In this document: positions 1 to 9,622 of the stretch, piece by piece
Layout: each line of letters begins with the position of its first letter
Numbering within the stretch: position 1 is the stretch's first letter
DNA from: an uncultured Alphaproteobacteria bacterium
GTDB taxonomy: Bacteria; Pseudomonadota; Alphaproteobacteria; HIMB59; GCA-002718135
Assembly (NCBI GenBank): GCA_902518985.1
Contig: CABYIF010000004.1
Coordinates: 1 to 51,721, forward strand
Length of the DNA: 51,721 bases
Direction: 5' to 3'
The notes under the pieces: generated by a model
What the model was told of the DNA's origin: nothing
The model's input: the letters and a program-made list of their open reading frames with translations, nothing else
Database searches by the model: none
Translations under genes and position numbers: made by a program

Positions 1-602
1 GTGACAAAGGTTTTTACGCAAGAGATGAATTAAATACTCTCAATAAGTTTGATTCACATTTTATTGGTCATCCAACTAGAAAGGTCAAAGGAATAGAACA
101 TAATACAGGTGCTTTAGGTCACGGATTATCAGTAGCAGTAGGAATGGCAATAGGTCTAAAGCTAGATGAAAAACCACATAAAGTATTTACTCTTTTAGGT
201 GATGGTGAGCTCAGTGAAGGCTCAATATGGGAAGGATTAATGTCAGCTAATAAATACCAATTAGATAATTTAATTATTATTATTGATAGAAATAGACTTC
301 AAATTACTGGAAAGACTGAAGATGTAAATCCTACAGAACCACTAAAAGAAAAATTTTTGTCATTTGGTATGTCTGTTCGAGAAGTTGATGGAAATTCTGT
401 TGAACAATTACAAGATATTTTTAGAAAAATACCTTTTGAAGAAAAAAAACCAAATCTTATTATTGCTAATACTGTTAAAGGAAAAGGTATAAGTTTTATT
501 GAAAACCAAGTTATATGGCATCATAAGGTTCCTACCAAAAATGAATTTCAAGCCGCTCAAAAAGAATTAGATAATGAAAAATTAAGTTTAGAAAATGATT
601 GA
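1..602 (+). CDS. transketolase N-terminal (TPP-binding) subunit, 5' truncated by window edge
   Basis: The frame stays open upstream of the listed ATG (DKGFYARDELNTLNKFDSHFIGHPTRKVKGIEHNTGALGHGLSVAVGMAIG); GDGELSEGSIWE TPP motif. Confidence 0.9.
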   Translation, partial: DKGFYARDELNTLNKFDSHFIGHPTRKVKGIEHNTGALGHGLSVAVGMAIGLKLDEKPHKVFTLLGDGELSEGSIWEGLMSANKYQLDNLIIIIDRNRLQITGKTEDVNPTEPLKEKFLSFGMSVREVDGNSVEQLQDIFRKIPFEEKKPNLIIANTVKGKGISFIENQVIWHHKVPTKNEFQAAQKELDNEKLSLEND

Positions 603-1527
603 AAAAGCTAACTTAGAAATATTTGCAGAAACTTTACTTGATCTAGCAAGAAATGATAAAGATATCATTGTTGTTACAAGTGATTCTAGGGGATCAGGTA
701 AATTAACAAACTTTGGAAAAGAACTTCCAGATCAAATTATTGAAGTTGGAATTGCTGAACAAAATTTAGTTGCAATTTGTGCAGGTCTATCAGCTGTTGG
801 AAAAAAAGTATTTGGAGTATCTCCTTCTAGTTTTTTGACTGCAAGAGCTTTAGAACAAATTAAAAATGACATTGCTTACTCTAATCATCCTGTTACACTT
901 GTTGGGATTAGTTCTGGTGTTAGCTACGGTCAACTTGGATCTACACACCACTCCATTCATGACATTGCTGTATTGAGAGCAATTAACAATTTAAATATTG
1001 TTATCCCTTGTGATAATTTTGAAACAAAAAAAACAATTCAATCGGCAGTAAATTTTGATGAACCATTATTTATAAGATTTGGAAAAAAACCAATGTTAAA
1101 AATACATAATGATAATCAATTATTTAAAATAGGCAAGGGTATCAGAATTAAAGAGGGTAAAGATATAGTGTTTATTGCAACGGGCGAGACTGTTCAAAGA
1201 GCATATCAGGCAATAGAAATACTTCAAAAAGATAATTTTGATTGCACACTAATTAGTATGCACACTATTAGACCTTTTGATGAGAGTCTTTTTTTAGAGT
1301 CTATAAAACATACCAAAGGTATTATAGCAATAGAAGAACATAGTGAAAGTGGAGGTTTGGGAGAAAAATGTGCAAGTATTTTAGCTCAAAAAAAAATAAT
1401 GACGAACTTCAAAATTATTGGTTTTCCAGATGAATATATGGTCAATGGTTCACAAAGTGATGTTCTTGATCATTATAATATGGCGCCTAAAAAATTAGCA
1501 GAAATTGCAAAGAAACTAATAAGTTAA
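595..1527 (+). CDS. transketolase C-terminal subunit
   Basis: Pyr/C-terminal transketolase motifs (VGIAEQNLVAICAGLSAVGKKVF, SYGQLGSTHHSIHDIAVLRAI); overlaps the N-terminal subunit by 8 nt. Confidence 0.9.
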   Translation: MIEKANLEIFAETLLDLARNDKDIIVVTSDSRGSGKLTNFGKELPDQIIEVGIAEQNLVAICAGLSAVGKKVFGVSPSSFLTARALEQIKNDIAYSNHPVTLVGISSGVSYGQLGSTHHSIHDIAVLRAINNLNIVIPCDNFETKKTIQSAVNFDEPLFIRFGKKPMLKIHNDNQLFKIGKGIRIKEGKDIVFIATGETVQRAYQAIEILQKDNFDCTLISMHTIRPFDESLFLESIKHTKGIIAIEEHSESGGLGEKCASILAQKKIMTNFKIIGFPDEYMVNGSQSDVLDHYNMAPKKLAEIAKKLIS

Positions 1528-2993
1528 TGTATTTATCACTTGATCAAAGTACTTCATCTACCACGATTTTTTTATATAATAAAAAATTTAAACTTTTAAC
1601 TAAGCTTTCTAAATCACATAAACAGATTCAAAAATCCAGAGGTTATGTAGAGCATGATGCTAATGAAATAATGAAAAATATATTTTTTTTAGTAAAAAAA
1701 ATTTCTAAAAAAATTAAATATAATAAGGATTTATTTTTAAGCATTACTAACCAAAGGGAAACCTTTGTAATATTTGACAAAAAATCAGGTAAACCTCTCC
1801 ATAATGCAATTGTTTGGCAATGTAGAAGAGGTCAAAAAGTTTGTGATAAAATAAATAAATCAATAAAAAACAAAAATTTAATAAAGAAAAAAACAGGTCT
1901 TACTTTAGACACTTATTTTCCTGCTTCAAAATTAATAGAATTATTAAATTCAAATAAAAAAATTAAAGAAAAATTAAAAAATGGCTCAGCTTTATTTGGA
2001 ACAATTGATACCTTCCTCATTTATCAGTTAACCAATCTAAAAAAATATTCAACTGACTTTACAAATGCGTCCAGAACTCTTTTTTTTGATAATGGGTCAC
2101 TGGTTTGGAGTAAAGAACTTTTAAAATTATTTAAATTAAACTTAGAAAGTCTTCCAGAGGTGAGAGAAAGCTCATCAATATTTGGATACACAAATTTTAA
2201 TGGGATATTAAATAAGAATATTCCTATTTCAGGAGTAATAGGAGATTCACAAGCTTCAATTTTTGCAAATCAATGTTTTAATAAGGGCAATACTAAAATT
2301 ACTTTAGGTACAGGTGCCTCCATCTTAACAAATATAGGCCAGTCATTTGAACATAATAATAATATTATCACTACACTTTCTTATGTTTACAGAAATAAAC
2401 CATTATATTCTTATGAGTGTCTAATTAACTATGCTGGAGCTACAATAAGTTGGCTTAAAAATAATTTAAAAATTATAAGTAATGAGAAAGAGACTAATCA
2501 AGTATTTGTTAATACTAAAAATACTGAAGGTTTAGTTTTTGTTCCAGCTTTTGTTGGTTTGAGCTCTCCTCATTGGAAGCCTAATAGTAAGGCATTGATA
2601 TATGGATTAACACCTTCTATTAACAAGAATCATATAATAAGAGCAGCTCTTGAGTCTATAGCATTTCAAATTAAAGATTATCTAGATGATTTAGAGGTTA
2701 ACAATAAAATAAAATATAATGATATTTTTATTGATGGAGGTATAGTTTCTAATACTTCATTTATTCAGTTCTTAACTAATACTTTAAATAAAAAAATATA
2801 TGTAACTAATTATCAAGATATGTCTTCCTATGGAGCATTAATGATGGGTTTATTAGGTATGAAAATTAAAAAAAATTTCAAAGAAATGGCAGCACTAAAA
2901 CAAAAATATTTAGTTTATACTCCATCAAAAAATAATTCAGCAAACAAAAGTTATGAAAAGTGGAAACTAGTTTTAAAAAAATTTTATTTTTAA
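1527..2993 (+). CDS. FGGY-family carbohydrate kinase, glycerol kinase-like
   Basis: LDQSTSSTT, GYVEHDANEI, ITNQRETFVIFDKKSGKPLHNAIVWQCRRG, GDSQASIFANQ motifs; ATG overlaps the previous stop. Confidence 0.85.
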   Translation: MYLSLDQSTSSTTIFLYNKKFKLLTKLSKSHKQIQKSRGYVEHDANEIMKNIFFLVKKISKKIKYNKDLFLSITNQRETFVIFDKKSGKPLHNAIVWQCRRGQKVCDKINKSIKNKNLIKKKTGLTLDTYFPASKLIELLNSNKKIKEKLKNGSALFGTIDTFLIYQLTNLKKYSTDFTNASRTLFFDNGSLVWSKELLKLFKLNLESLPEVRESSSIFGYTNFNGILNKNIPISGVIGDSQASIFANQCFNKGNTKITLGTGASILTNIGQSFEHNNNIITTLSYVYRNKPLYSYECLINYAGATISWLKNNLKIISNEKETNQVFVNTKNTEGLVFVPAFVGLSSPHWKPNSKALIYGLTPSINKNHIIRAALESIAFQIKDYLDDLEVNNKIKYNDIFIDGGIVSNTSFIQFLTNTLNKKIYVTNYQDMSSYGALMMGLLGMKIKKNFKEMAALKQKYLVYTPSKNNSANKSYEKWKLVLKKFYF

Positions 2994-2996
2994 AAT

Positions 2997-3974
2997 CTAT
3001 AAAAATTTATAAAGTGATTTCTGTGCAATTTTTAATGCAGTCATTGCATCATGATTAGATTGAGCTTCTTCAAGCGCTTTCATATCTAAATCATCCAAAG
3101 CCTTTTCTATTGATTTTAAGAAGTCAATTGCCTGATTAGCCATCTGTACACTATCTTCTCTAAATGGAAACTGATCAAGTTGCCAAACACCTTCCCAATT
3201 ATTCTTTTTTAAAACATAAAAAAATTCAAATATTTCTATAGGATGCAAGCTACCAGCAATTAGATCGTCATCCCAAGATCTGTAATTGTCATTAACATCC
3301 ATTCCAAATAAGCGACCATAATCTATAGCTAATTGAGCAGAGTCAGCAGCTGACTCACCGCCATAAATGGCATGTCCAAAATCAAGCAATATCCCAATAT
3401 TTGGAAGTCCAATTTTTTCTATACCTAATAAAGTTCTAGAAACAGAGTCATAACTCATTTTAACTCTAGGCTCACGTGGCTTATATTCGATTACAAATTT
3501 TAGATCTGGATTTTCACTTGCTAGTCTTGCAACTCCATCCATTGAATTTTTCCATAATGTTCTGTGATCGACTTGAAAAGGATAATCCCATCCATCTTGA
3601 CCTGGCCACAACTTAACATAAGCTGCATTAAAAAACCGCACGGCATCACAAGCCTGTGTAATAAGTTCATGAGCTCTATTACGAACGCCAGGGTCAGGAT
3701 TTGTAAAAGCCCCTTTTCTAAATTCTTTAGTATAAATCTCTGGAGTAATTCCAATAACTTCTAAATTAACTTTATCTAGCTCATCCTTTATTTCTTGATT
3801 TGAAAAGGAGCCACCAAAATAAGGAAAATTAATATCTACAACTGAGAGATCCTTAACCTGACCTGCTAATTTAATAGCATCCAAGACACTTCTAGGTTCG
3901 CCGTAGCCTTCAGTATTATATCTATCAACGTATGTAGCAAAATGCCAAATACCCGCTCCAAATTTCTGAGTCAT
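2997..3974 (-). CDS. sugar isomerase/epimerase, xylose isomerase-like TIM barrel
   Basis: Typical AP-endonuclease-2-like TIM barrel signatures: [41 protein letters not shown]. Confidence 0.75.
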   Translation of the reverse strand: MTQKFGAGIWHFATYVDRYNTEGYGEPRSVLDAIKLAGQVKDLSVVDINFPYFGGSFSNQEIKDELDKVNLEVIGITPEIYTKEFRKGAFTNPDPGVRNRAHELITQACDAVRFFNAAYVKLWPGQDGWDYPFQVDHRTLWKNSMDGVARLASENPDLKFVIEYKPREPRVKMSYDSVSRTLLGIEKIGLPNIGILLDFGHAIYGGESAADSAQLAIDYGRLFGMDVNDNYRSWDDDLIAGSLHPIEIFEFFYVLKKNNWEGVWQLDQFPFREDSVQMANQAIDFLKSIEKALDDLDMKALEEAQSNHDAMTALKIAQKSLYKFL

Positions 3975-4084
3975 ATATTTTCATACCATAATCTGAAAAT
4001 AGTAGAAATCAAAACGATAATTTCTTTTTCCTGATTTTAGCTTCCATTTATCGAGATGGCACTTAAAAACTGCAAATTGACGCA

Positions 4085-4102
4085 ATTGATACTTATATCA
4101 AT
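4085..4102. promoter_or_regulatory. candidate operator palindrome ATTGATA-CTTA-TATCAAT
   Basis: Perfect 7-bp inverted repeat with 4-nt spacer in the divergent intergenic region, just upstream of a -35-like TTGACC. Confidence 0.35.
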
Positions 4103-4125
4103 AATTTTTTTAGGTTGTTTCAAAT

Positions 4126-4155
4126 TTGACCTTGATTTGAAAACTTGCCCATATT
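4126..4155 (+). promoter_or_regulatory. candidate sigma70-type promoter of the ABC sugar importer
   Basis: TTGACC (4126-4131) and CATATT (4150-4155), spacing 18 bp; upstream of a GGAGG RBS (4181-4185) and ATG 4193. Confidence 0.45.
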
Positions 4156-4192
4156 AACGTCCCTCATCTAATAATTATTAGGAGGATATAAT

Positions 4193-5101
4193 ATGAAAAA
4201 ACTTCTTATGACAGTTGTAGCAATCGTATTTGCTACAAGTGCAGCCTTTGCTGAAAGATACGTTATGGTAACTCACGGTGAAGGTAAAGATCCTTTCTGG
4301 CCAGTTGTGCAAAAGGGTGGTGAAGATGCAGCTAGAGCAATCGGTGCTGATTTCGAATACATCTACAACCCTTCAGCTGATATGGCAGATATGGCAAGTT
4401 CAATTCAAGCTGCTGCTGCGACTCAGCCAGACGGTATGGTAATTTCACTACCTGATCCAGATGCGTTAGGCCCTGCAATTAAAGCTGCTGTTGCCGCTGG
4501 TGTACCAGTTGTAACTATGAACTCAGGTCTTGAAAACTCAGCTGCTTTAGGTGCTTTAATGCACGTTGGTCAGCCTGAGTATCTTGCTGGTCAAAAAGCT
4601 GGTGCTAGAGCTGCTTCTGAAGGAGCTACTAAAGCACTATGTATGATTCAAGAAGCATACAATACTGCTCTTGTTGATAGATGTGAAGGTTATGGAGAAG
4701 CTGTTCCAATGGAATTTACAGATACTACTTCTGACCCAGCAACTATCGTAACTCGTGCAACTGCTGCTTTACAAGCTAACCCAGACGTTGATGCAGTTCT
4801 ATCAGTAGGACCTCACGTTTGTGAAGGTGTTGCAAAAGCAATGGATGATCTTGGTATGAGTGGTATTCACCACGCATGTTTCGATTTAAGCCCAGGTGTT
4901 ATGGACTTAATCGGAGCTGGTAAAGTTTCATTTACTATTGACCAACAACAAAGACTACAAGGCTATATGCCAATTATAGTTCTACACTTATACAATAACA
5001 GTGCAGGATTATTACCAGGTGCAAATATTCCATCTGGACCAGGATTTGTTGATAAGTCTAATGCTGCTTCAGTTTCAGCGTTAGCTGGTATCGATAGATA
5101 A
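4193..5101 (+). CDS. sugar ABC transporter periplasmic substrate-binding protein (RbsB/FrcB-like)
   Basis: Signal peptide MKKLLMTVVAIVFATSAAFA; periplasmic-binding-protein fold (DPFWPVVQKGGEDAARAIGADFEY, PDGMVISLPDPDALGPAIKAAVAAGVPVVTMNSG). Confidence 0.9.
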   Translation: MKKLLMTVVAIVFATSAAFAERYVMVTHGEGKDPFWPVVQKGGEDAARAIGADFEYIYNPSADMADMASSIQAAAATQPDGMVISLPDPDALGPAIKAAVAAGVPVVTMNSGLENSAALGALMHVGQPEYLAGQKAGARAASEGATKALCMIQEAYNTALVDRCEGYGEAVPMEFTDTTSDPATIVTRATAALQANPDVDAVLSVGPHVCEGVAKAMDDLGMSGIHHACFDLSPGVMDLIGAGKVSFTIDQQQRLQGYMPIIVLHLYNNSAGLLPGANIPSGPGFVDKSNAASVSALAGIDR

Positions 5102-5112
5102 CAATTAATTTT

Positions 5113-5138
5113 AAGCCGCCTTCGGGCGGCTTTTTTTT
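5113..5138 (+). terminator. intrinsic terminator between the binding-protein gene and the permease gene
   Basis: AAGCCGCC-TTCG-GGCGGCTT followed by a T-run: strong 8-bp stem, UUCG tetraloop. Confidence 0.9.
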
Positions 5139-5146
5139 ACAATATT

Positions 5147-6739
5147 ATGAATTCTAACGCACAACCTCAAAGAAAAGAATCAGATAGGCTAAAACCTAAA
5201 AGATGGTACTCAGCATTTTTTGCAAGACCAGAAGTTGGACCTTTGGGTGTTATGCTTTTACTTTTTGCAATGCTAGGTTATTTTTCAATCCCGCAAGGAG
5301 AGTTTTCATTAAATCCATTTGCTGGTGAAGGTTTTAATGCACTTGGAATTAGGAATAACTTTAGGGTTATTTCACAGTTAGGTATTGTTGCACTTGGAGC
5401 TGGTATGCTCATTATAGCAGGTGAATTTGATCTTAGTGTTGGTTCAATGATTGGTTTTGCTGGAGGAGCAATGGCGATGATACTTAAATGGGGATTTGCT
5501 GTTGTTATACCTTACATATCATTTGAAGGCAGTTTTCATTTAGAAGGTATAAAATTATTTGAAATAACAAATGTTTCTCCCTTAACAGCGCTTTTAATTA
5601 CTTTAGTAATGACTCTTTCTTTTGGATGGTTTCAAGGCTTTATAATAGTTAAAAGCGGAATCGCTTCTTTTATTGTTACCTTAGGAGGTTTATTTTTCCT
5701 AAGAGGTCTTACAGAAGTTACATATCGAGCCTTTAATAAAAAACCTGATCAAACAGCTGGGTCTACAACAGTGACCGATCTTCCAGATATAAAAAATATC
5801 ATCAATGTTCCTGGTCATGGAGAAATGGAAAGGGATGCTGCAAAAGCTTTGTCAAATGAAGAACTATTAGAAATTTTAAAAACAGCTCCAGAAAAAACAA
5901 TTAATAAACTTACAGAACAACTAACATACATTAACGAAAAAGTTGCGGTTACTAAAACACTTTTACAAAAACAAAAGATGGTAGATACAATGCAAAATAC
6001 TTTAGATAACGCTATAAAGTCAGGAAACGAATCAATGGTTGAAGCAATTCAGAAAAAAATTGATGCAGGTATTCAAGTACCAGAAATAGCAGCTAAAGCA
6101 GTAACAGATTTAGATTTAGCTAGAGAGTATTTAGATTCTTTTATCACTGCAAGACCAGTGGCTAATTTCTTTGGTGGAGATATTATGGAACCTTTCTTTG
6201 ATTGGTTATACTTTACCGCCGATTGGAATGTAAATATGTTTGGTAACAAGTTTGCACCTGGACTTTATTCTTGTGTGATGATTTGGGTGTTATTAGCAAT
6301 AATATGTTATTTTGTATTAAGTAAAACTCAAGTAGGTAACTGGATCTATTCCACAGGTGGTAACTTATCTGCTGCACAAGCAAATGGTGTGCCAACCAAT
6401 AAAGTTAAAATAGGACTGTTTATGTTTACTGCTTTTTGTGCAACAATGTTTGCAGCGTGTCAGGTATTCGAAGTCAATACAGCTGATACAGCTAAAGGAA
6501 ATCTAAAAGAATTAGAAGCTATCGCAGCAGCAGTAATTGGAGGAGTTGTTTTAACTGGGGGGTTTGGAACTATTTTAGGAATCATGTTAGGTGCTGTTAT
6601 TTTTGGAATTGCAAAGGAAGCTTTCTTTTATATACCTGGTGTTGATGGATCATTTTATAGAGTATTCTTAGGCGCAGTATTAGTTGTTGCAGCACTTACA
6701 AATGAAAATATAAGAAAAAGAATAATGGGAAGTATTTGA
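5147..6739 (+). CDS. sugar ABC transporter permease (BPD_transp_2/RbsC-like) with a ~150-aa insertion
   Basis: AGEFDLSVGSMIGFAGG and EAIAAAVIGGVVLTGGFGTILGIMLGA permease motifs; insertion rich in charged residues between membrane segments. Confidence 0.85.
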   Translation: MNSNAQPQRKESDRLKPKRWYSAFFARPEVGPLGVMLLLFAMLGYFSIPQGEFSLNPFAGEGFNALGIRNNFRVISQLGIVALGAGMLIIAGEFDLSVGSMIGFAGGAMAMILKWGFAVVIPYISFEGSFHLEGIKLFEITNVSPLTALLITLVMTLSFGWFQGFIIVKSGIASFIVTLGGLFFLRGLTEVTYRAFNKKPDQTAGSTTVTDLPDIKNIINVPGHGEMERDAAKALSNEELLEILKTAPEKTINKLTEQLTYINEKVAVTKTLLQKQKMVDTMQNTLDNAIKSGNESMVEAIQKKIDAGIQVPEIAAKAVTDLDLAREYLDSFITARPVANFFGGDIMEPFFDWLYFTADWNVNMFGNKFAPGLYSCVMIWVLLAIICYFVLSKTQVGNWIYSTGGNLSAAQANGVPTNKVKIGLFMFTAFCATMFAACQVFEVNTADTAKGNLKELEAIAAAVIGGVVLTGGFGTILGIMLGAVIFGIAKEAFFYIPGVDGSFYRVFLGAVLVVAALTNENIRKRIMGSI

Positions 6740-7521
6740 TGGATAAAAAGCCTTTAATTGAAATCAAAGATCTAGTTAAAAAATTTGGAAGCTTTACTGC
6801 TCTAAATGGAGTCTCTTTAGACGTATTCCCAGGAGAAGTTCATGCCTTGCTCGGTGATAATGGTGCCGGTAAGTCAACATTAATAAAAGTTTTATCTGGA
6901 GTTCATACTGCTACAAATGGTGAAATAAAGGTTGATGGAGAGATAGTAAAGTTTGCTTCACCAAGACAAGCATCTGATGCCGGAATCGGAACAGTTTATC
7001 AGGATCTCGCTTTAAATAATTTAACATCTGTTACATTAAATTTTTTCTTAGGTAGAGAATTAAAAAAAGGACCTGGTCCTTTTGGTCTTATGCAAATGGA
7101 CGAAATGCATAAGATAACTATTGAAGAAATGTCTAAGATTGGAATTAATATTGCTGATCCAAATCAAAAGGTTGGAACAATGTCTGGAGGTCAAAGGCAA
7201 ACTTTAGCAATTGCACGTGCAATTTATTTTGGGGCAAAAATATTAATCCTTGATGAGCCAACTTCAGCTCTTGGTCAAAAACAACAAATGGAAGTTCTAA
7301 AAACAATTAAAAAGGTTCAACGACTAGGTAATATTGCCATTATTCTTATCACACATAACGAAATTCATGCACGACTTATTGCAGACCGTTATACCTTCTT
7401 AAGTTTGGGTGAAGTTATTGGAAATGGTTTAGCGAGTGAGCTTGGTGGAGAAGATGTAAAAAGATTAATGGCAGGTGGCGCAGAAATAGGCGACCTTGCA
7501 AAGGAGTTAGATCTAAAATAG
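6739..7521 (+). CDS. sugar ABC transporter ATP-binding protein, single NBD (FrcA-like)
   Basis: Walker A GDNGAGKST, signature MSGGQRQ, Walker B ILILDEPTSALG; ATG at 6739 overlaps the permease TGA (the track start is an upstream TTG). Confidence 0.9.
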   Translation: MDKKPLIEIKDLVKKFGSFTALNGVSLDVFPGEVHALLGDNGAGKSTLIKVLSGVHTATNGEIKVDGEIVKFASPRQASDAGIGTVYQDLALNNLTSVTLNFFLGRELKKGPGPFGLMQMDEMHKITIEEMSKIGINIADPNQKVGTMSGGQRQTLAIARAIYFGAKILILDEPTSALGQKQQMEVLKTIKKVQRLGNIAIILITHNEIHARLIADRYTFLSLGEVIGNGLASELGGEDVKRLMAGGAEIGDLAKELDLK

Positions 7522-7566
7522 ATCATACCATTTGACTATATCTATGTTTTTTGATTAATTAATTGG

Positions 7567-8415
7567 ATGTTATTAGCTAAGAATGACGATTATAATAAAC
7601 AAGACGTTCTAAATGAACTTTTAAAAGGTAGTGGTGTCGTTGTAATTAAAGATGTTTATAGTTCTGAAGATATTGAAATAACAAGAAATATTATTAATGA
7701 ATTTGCTTCTACACAAGAGCAAAAAGAATCTCATTTTAATGCTGAAGCAGAAGCCTCAGGTAAAATTCACTTACAGCAAAGAGTATGGAACCTTTTTGGA
7801 AAGGGAGCGATTTTTGGAAAACTAATCTCTAGCGATGTTATATTTGATATAATGTCTTCTTTTTTAGGAAATGAATTTACTTGCGGATCTTATTGCGCAA
7901 GTAGATTGATGCCAGGAGCACCTGGTCAGGAATTACACATAGATTATCCTTATTGGGATTATTATAAAAAAGATACATTTCCAATGGGATTGAATAGTTC
8001 TTTCCCTCAAAATTGTCAGGCCACAATTCCCTTAGATGTTTGCTCTGAATTATCAGGTGCAACCGCTTATGTTCCAGGATCTCAAAAAAAACTTCATTAT
8101 CCTAATGATAAAGATGATTTTTCTGATCAAAAACAAATGACAGCAAATCCTGGTGATTTAGTTTTATTTAATGGTAACTGTTGGCATGGTGCATCACCAA
8201 ATAATTCTGATCATCAAAGAGCTGTTTTGCTAATAGAATTTCTTCCTAAATATATTAAACCAGTAGAGGATCTTGTAACTTATCTTGATGATAATTTTAA
8301 AAAAAACTGTCCTGATAGAGTCAAACAACTTTTAGGATTAAATTATAAATATCCAAAAATCATGGATGTAAGTAAGACTGTAAATGATATTGGATTAGGC
8401 TATAAAGCCAAATAA
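7567..8415 (+). CDS. phytanoyl-CoA dioxygenase (PhyH) family protein
   Basis: Fe(II)/2OG-type HxD...H pattern: ELHIDYPYW ... NGNCWHGASPN ... RAVLLIEF. Confidence 0.8.
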   Translation: MLLAKNDDYNKQDVLNELLKGSGVVVIKDVYSSEDIEITRNIINEFASTQEQKESHFNAEAEASGKIHLQQRVWNLFGKGAIFGKLISSDVIFDIMSSFLGNEFTCGSYCASRLMPGAPGQELHIDYPYWDYYKKDTFPMGLNSSFPQNCQATIPLDVCSELSGATAYVPGSQKKLHYPNDKDDFSDQKQMTANPGDLVLFNGNCWHGASPNNSDHQRAVLLIEFLPKYIKPVEDLVTYLDDNFKKNCPDRVKQLLGLNYKYPKIMDVSKTVNDIGLGYKAK

Positions 8416-8421
8416 ATTTCT

Positions 8422-9567
8422 ATGAAAAATATTGGTGTAATTGGATGCGGTAATATTCTTGAAACTTATTTGAGATCTCAAGAATATTTTAATAATATCA
8501 ATTTTGTGTCATGTTCAGATATTAATATGGAGTTAGCTAAAAAGACTGCTTCAGAAAATAATCTAAAAGCGCAAACAGTTGAAGAATTATTAAGTGATAA
8601 TTCAATAGATATAGTTTTAAACATTACAATTCCTCAAGCTCATTTTGAAGTATCCAAAAAAATATTAGAAGCAGGAAAGCATGTCTATTCAGAAAAACCC
8701 ATGAGCGTCAAATATGATCAAGCAAAAGAATTGCTTGAAATTTCTAATAGAAAAAATTTATATTTTGGTAATGCCCCAGATACTTTTCTTGGAGGTGGCG
8801 GTCAATTATCTAGAGAAATTATTGACTCAAATGAACTAGGAGAAATACTAACTGGTAACTTTATTTTTGCCTTTCCAGGCGTTCAAGATTTTCATCCAAA
8901 TCCTGAGTCTTGGTTCCAAGATGGTGGAGGGCCTTTAATTGATATGGGTCCTTATTTTTTTACAACACTTGTTAACCTATTAGGACCTGCTAAAAATATT
9001 AGAAGCAGAGGAGTTAAGTTTTCTAATAAAAGAGAATATAAAGCAGGACCAAAAAAAGGAAAATATTTTAATGTTGATATTCCTACTTCGTATATGTTTA
9101 ATTTAGAATTCCAGAATAAATCAATTATACAAGGTTTTATTTCTTTTGATGTTTTAAATCACAAAAGAAATCACGTTGAACTTTATGGCACAAAAGGATC
9201 AATCATTGTGCCTGACCCAAATATGTTTGGTGGTCCTGTAATGACATCTGGCCAGTTAGGTTCAGATTGGCTAGAACATAGTGTTGAATCTAAGCCTTTA
9301 GGTAAAACAAATATATTTAATAAAACTGTTAGAAGTAATGAGGCACCAAAGCAGTCTAATTACAGAGGTGTTGGATTGTCTGAAATGGTTGACTCCATTG
9401 AAAATCAAAGACAACAAAGATGCAATGGAGAACTTGCCTTACATGTTCTTGATATTATTGAAAGTGCCATGGTAGCTGCAAATGATAAAACAGAAGTAAA
9501 TATGAGATCAACTTGTAAAAAACCTCAGCCATTTAATGATAAAGAAATTATAAATTTGTTGAAATAA
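8422..9567 (+). CDS. Gfo/Idh/MocA family oxidoreductase
   Basis: NAD-binding GVIGCGNILETYL; VLNITIPQAHFEVSKKILEAGKHVYSEKPMS (EKP motif). Confidence 0.9.
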   Translation: MKNIGVIGCGNILETYLRSQEYFNNINFVSCSDINMELAKKTASENNLKAQTVEELLSDNSIDIVLNITIPQAHFEVSKKILEAGKHVYSEKPMSVKYDQAKELLEISNRKNLYFGNAPDTFLGGGGQLSREIIDSNELGEILTGNFIFAFPGVQDFHPNPESWFQDGGGPLIDMGPYFFTTLVNLLGPAKNIRSRGVKFSNKREYKAGPKKGKYFNVDIPTSYMFNLEFQNKSIIQGFISFDVLNHKRNHVELYGTKGSIIVPDPNMFGGPVMTSGQLGSDWLEHSVESKPLGKTNIFNKTVRSNEAPKQSNYRGVGLSEMVDSIENQRQQRCNGELALHVLDIIESAMVAANDKTEVNMRSTCKKPQPFNDKEIINLLK

Positions 9568-9622
9568 ATTTTTATATTATTATATTTTAGTCAATTAATT
9601 TAATAAGAAAATACTTTATATT

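Noticed and set aside
4169-4180. TAATAATTATTA palindrome before the binding-protein RBS
   Set aside because: Pure A/T palindrome, common by chance in such an AT-rich genome.
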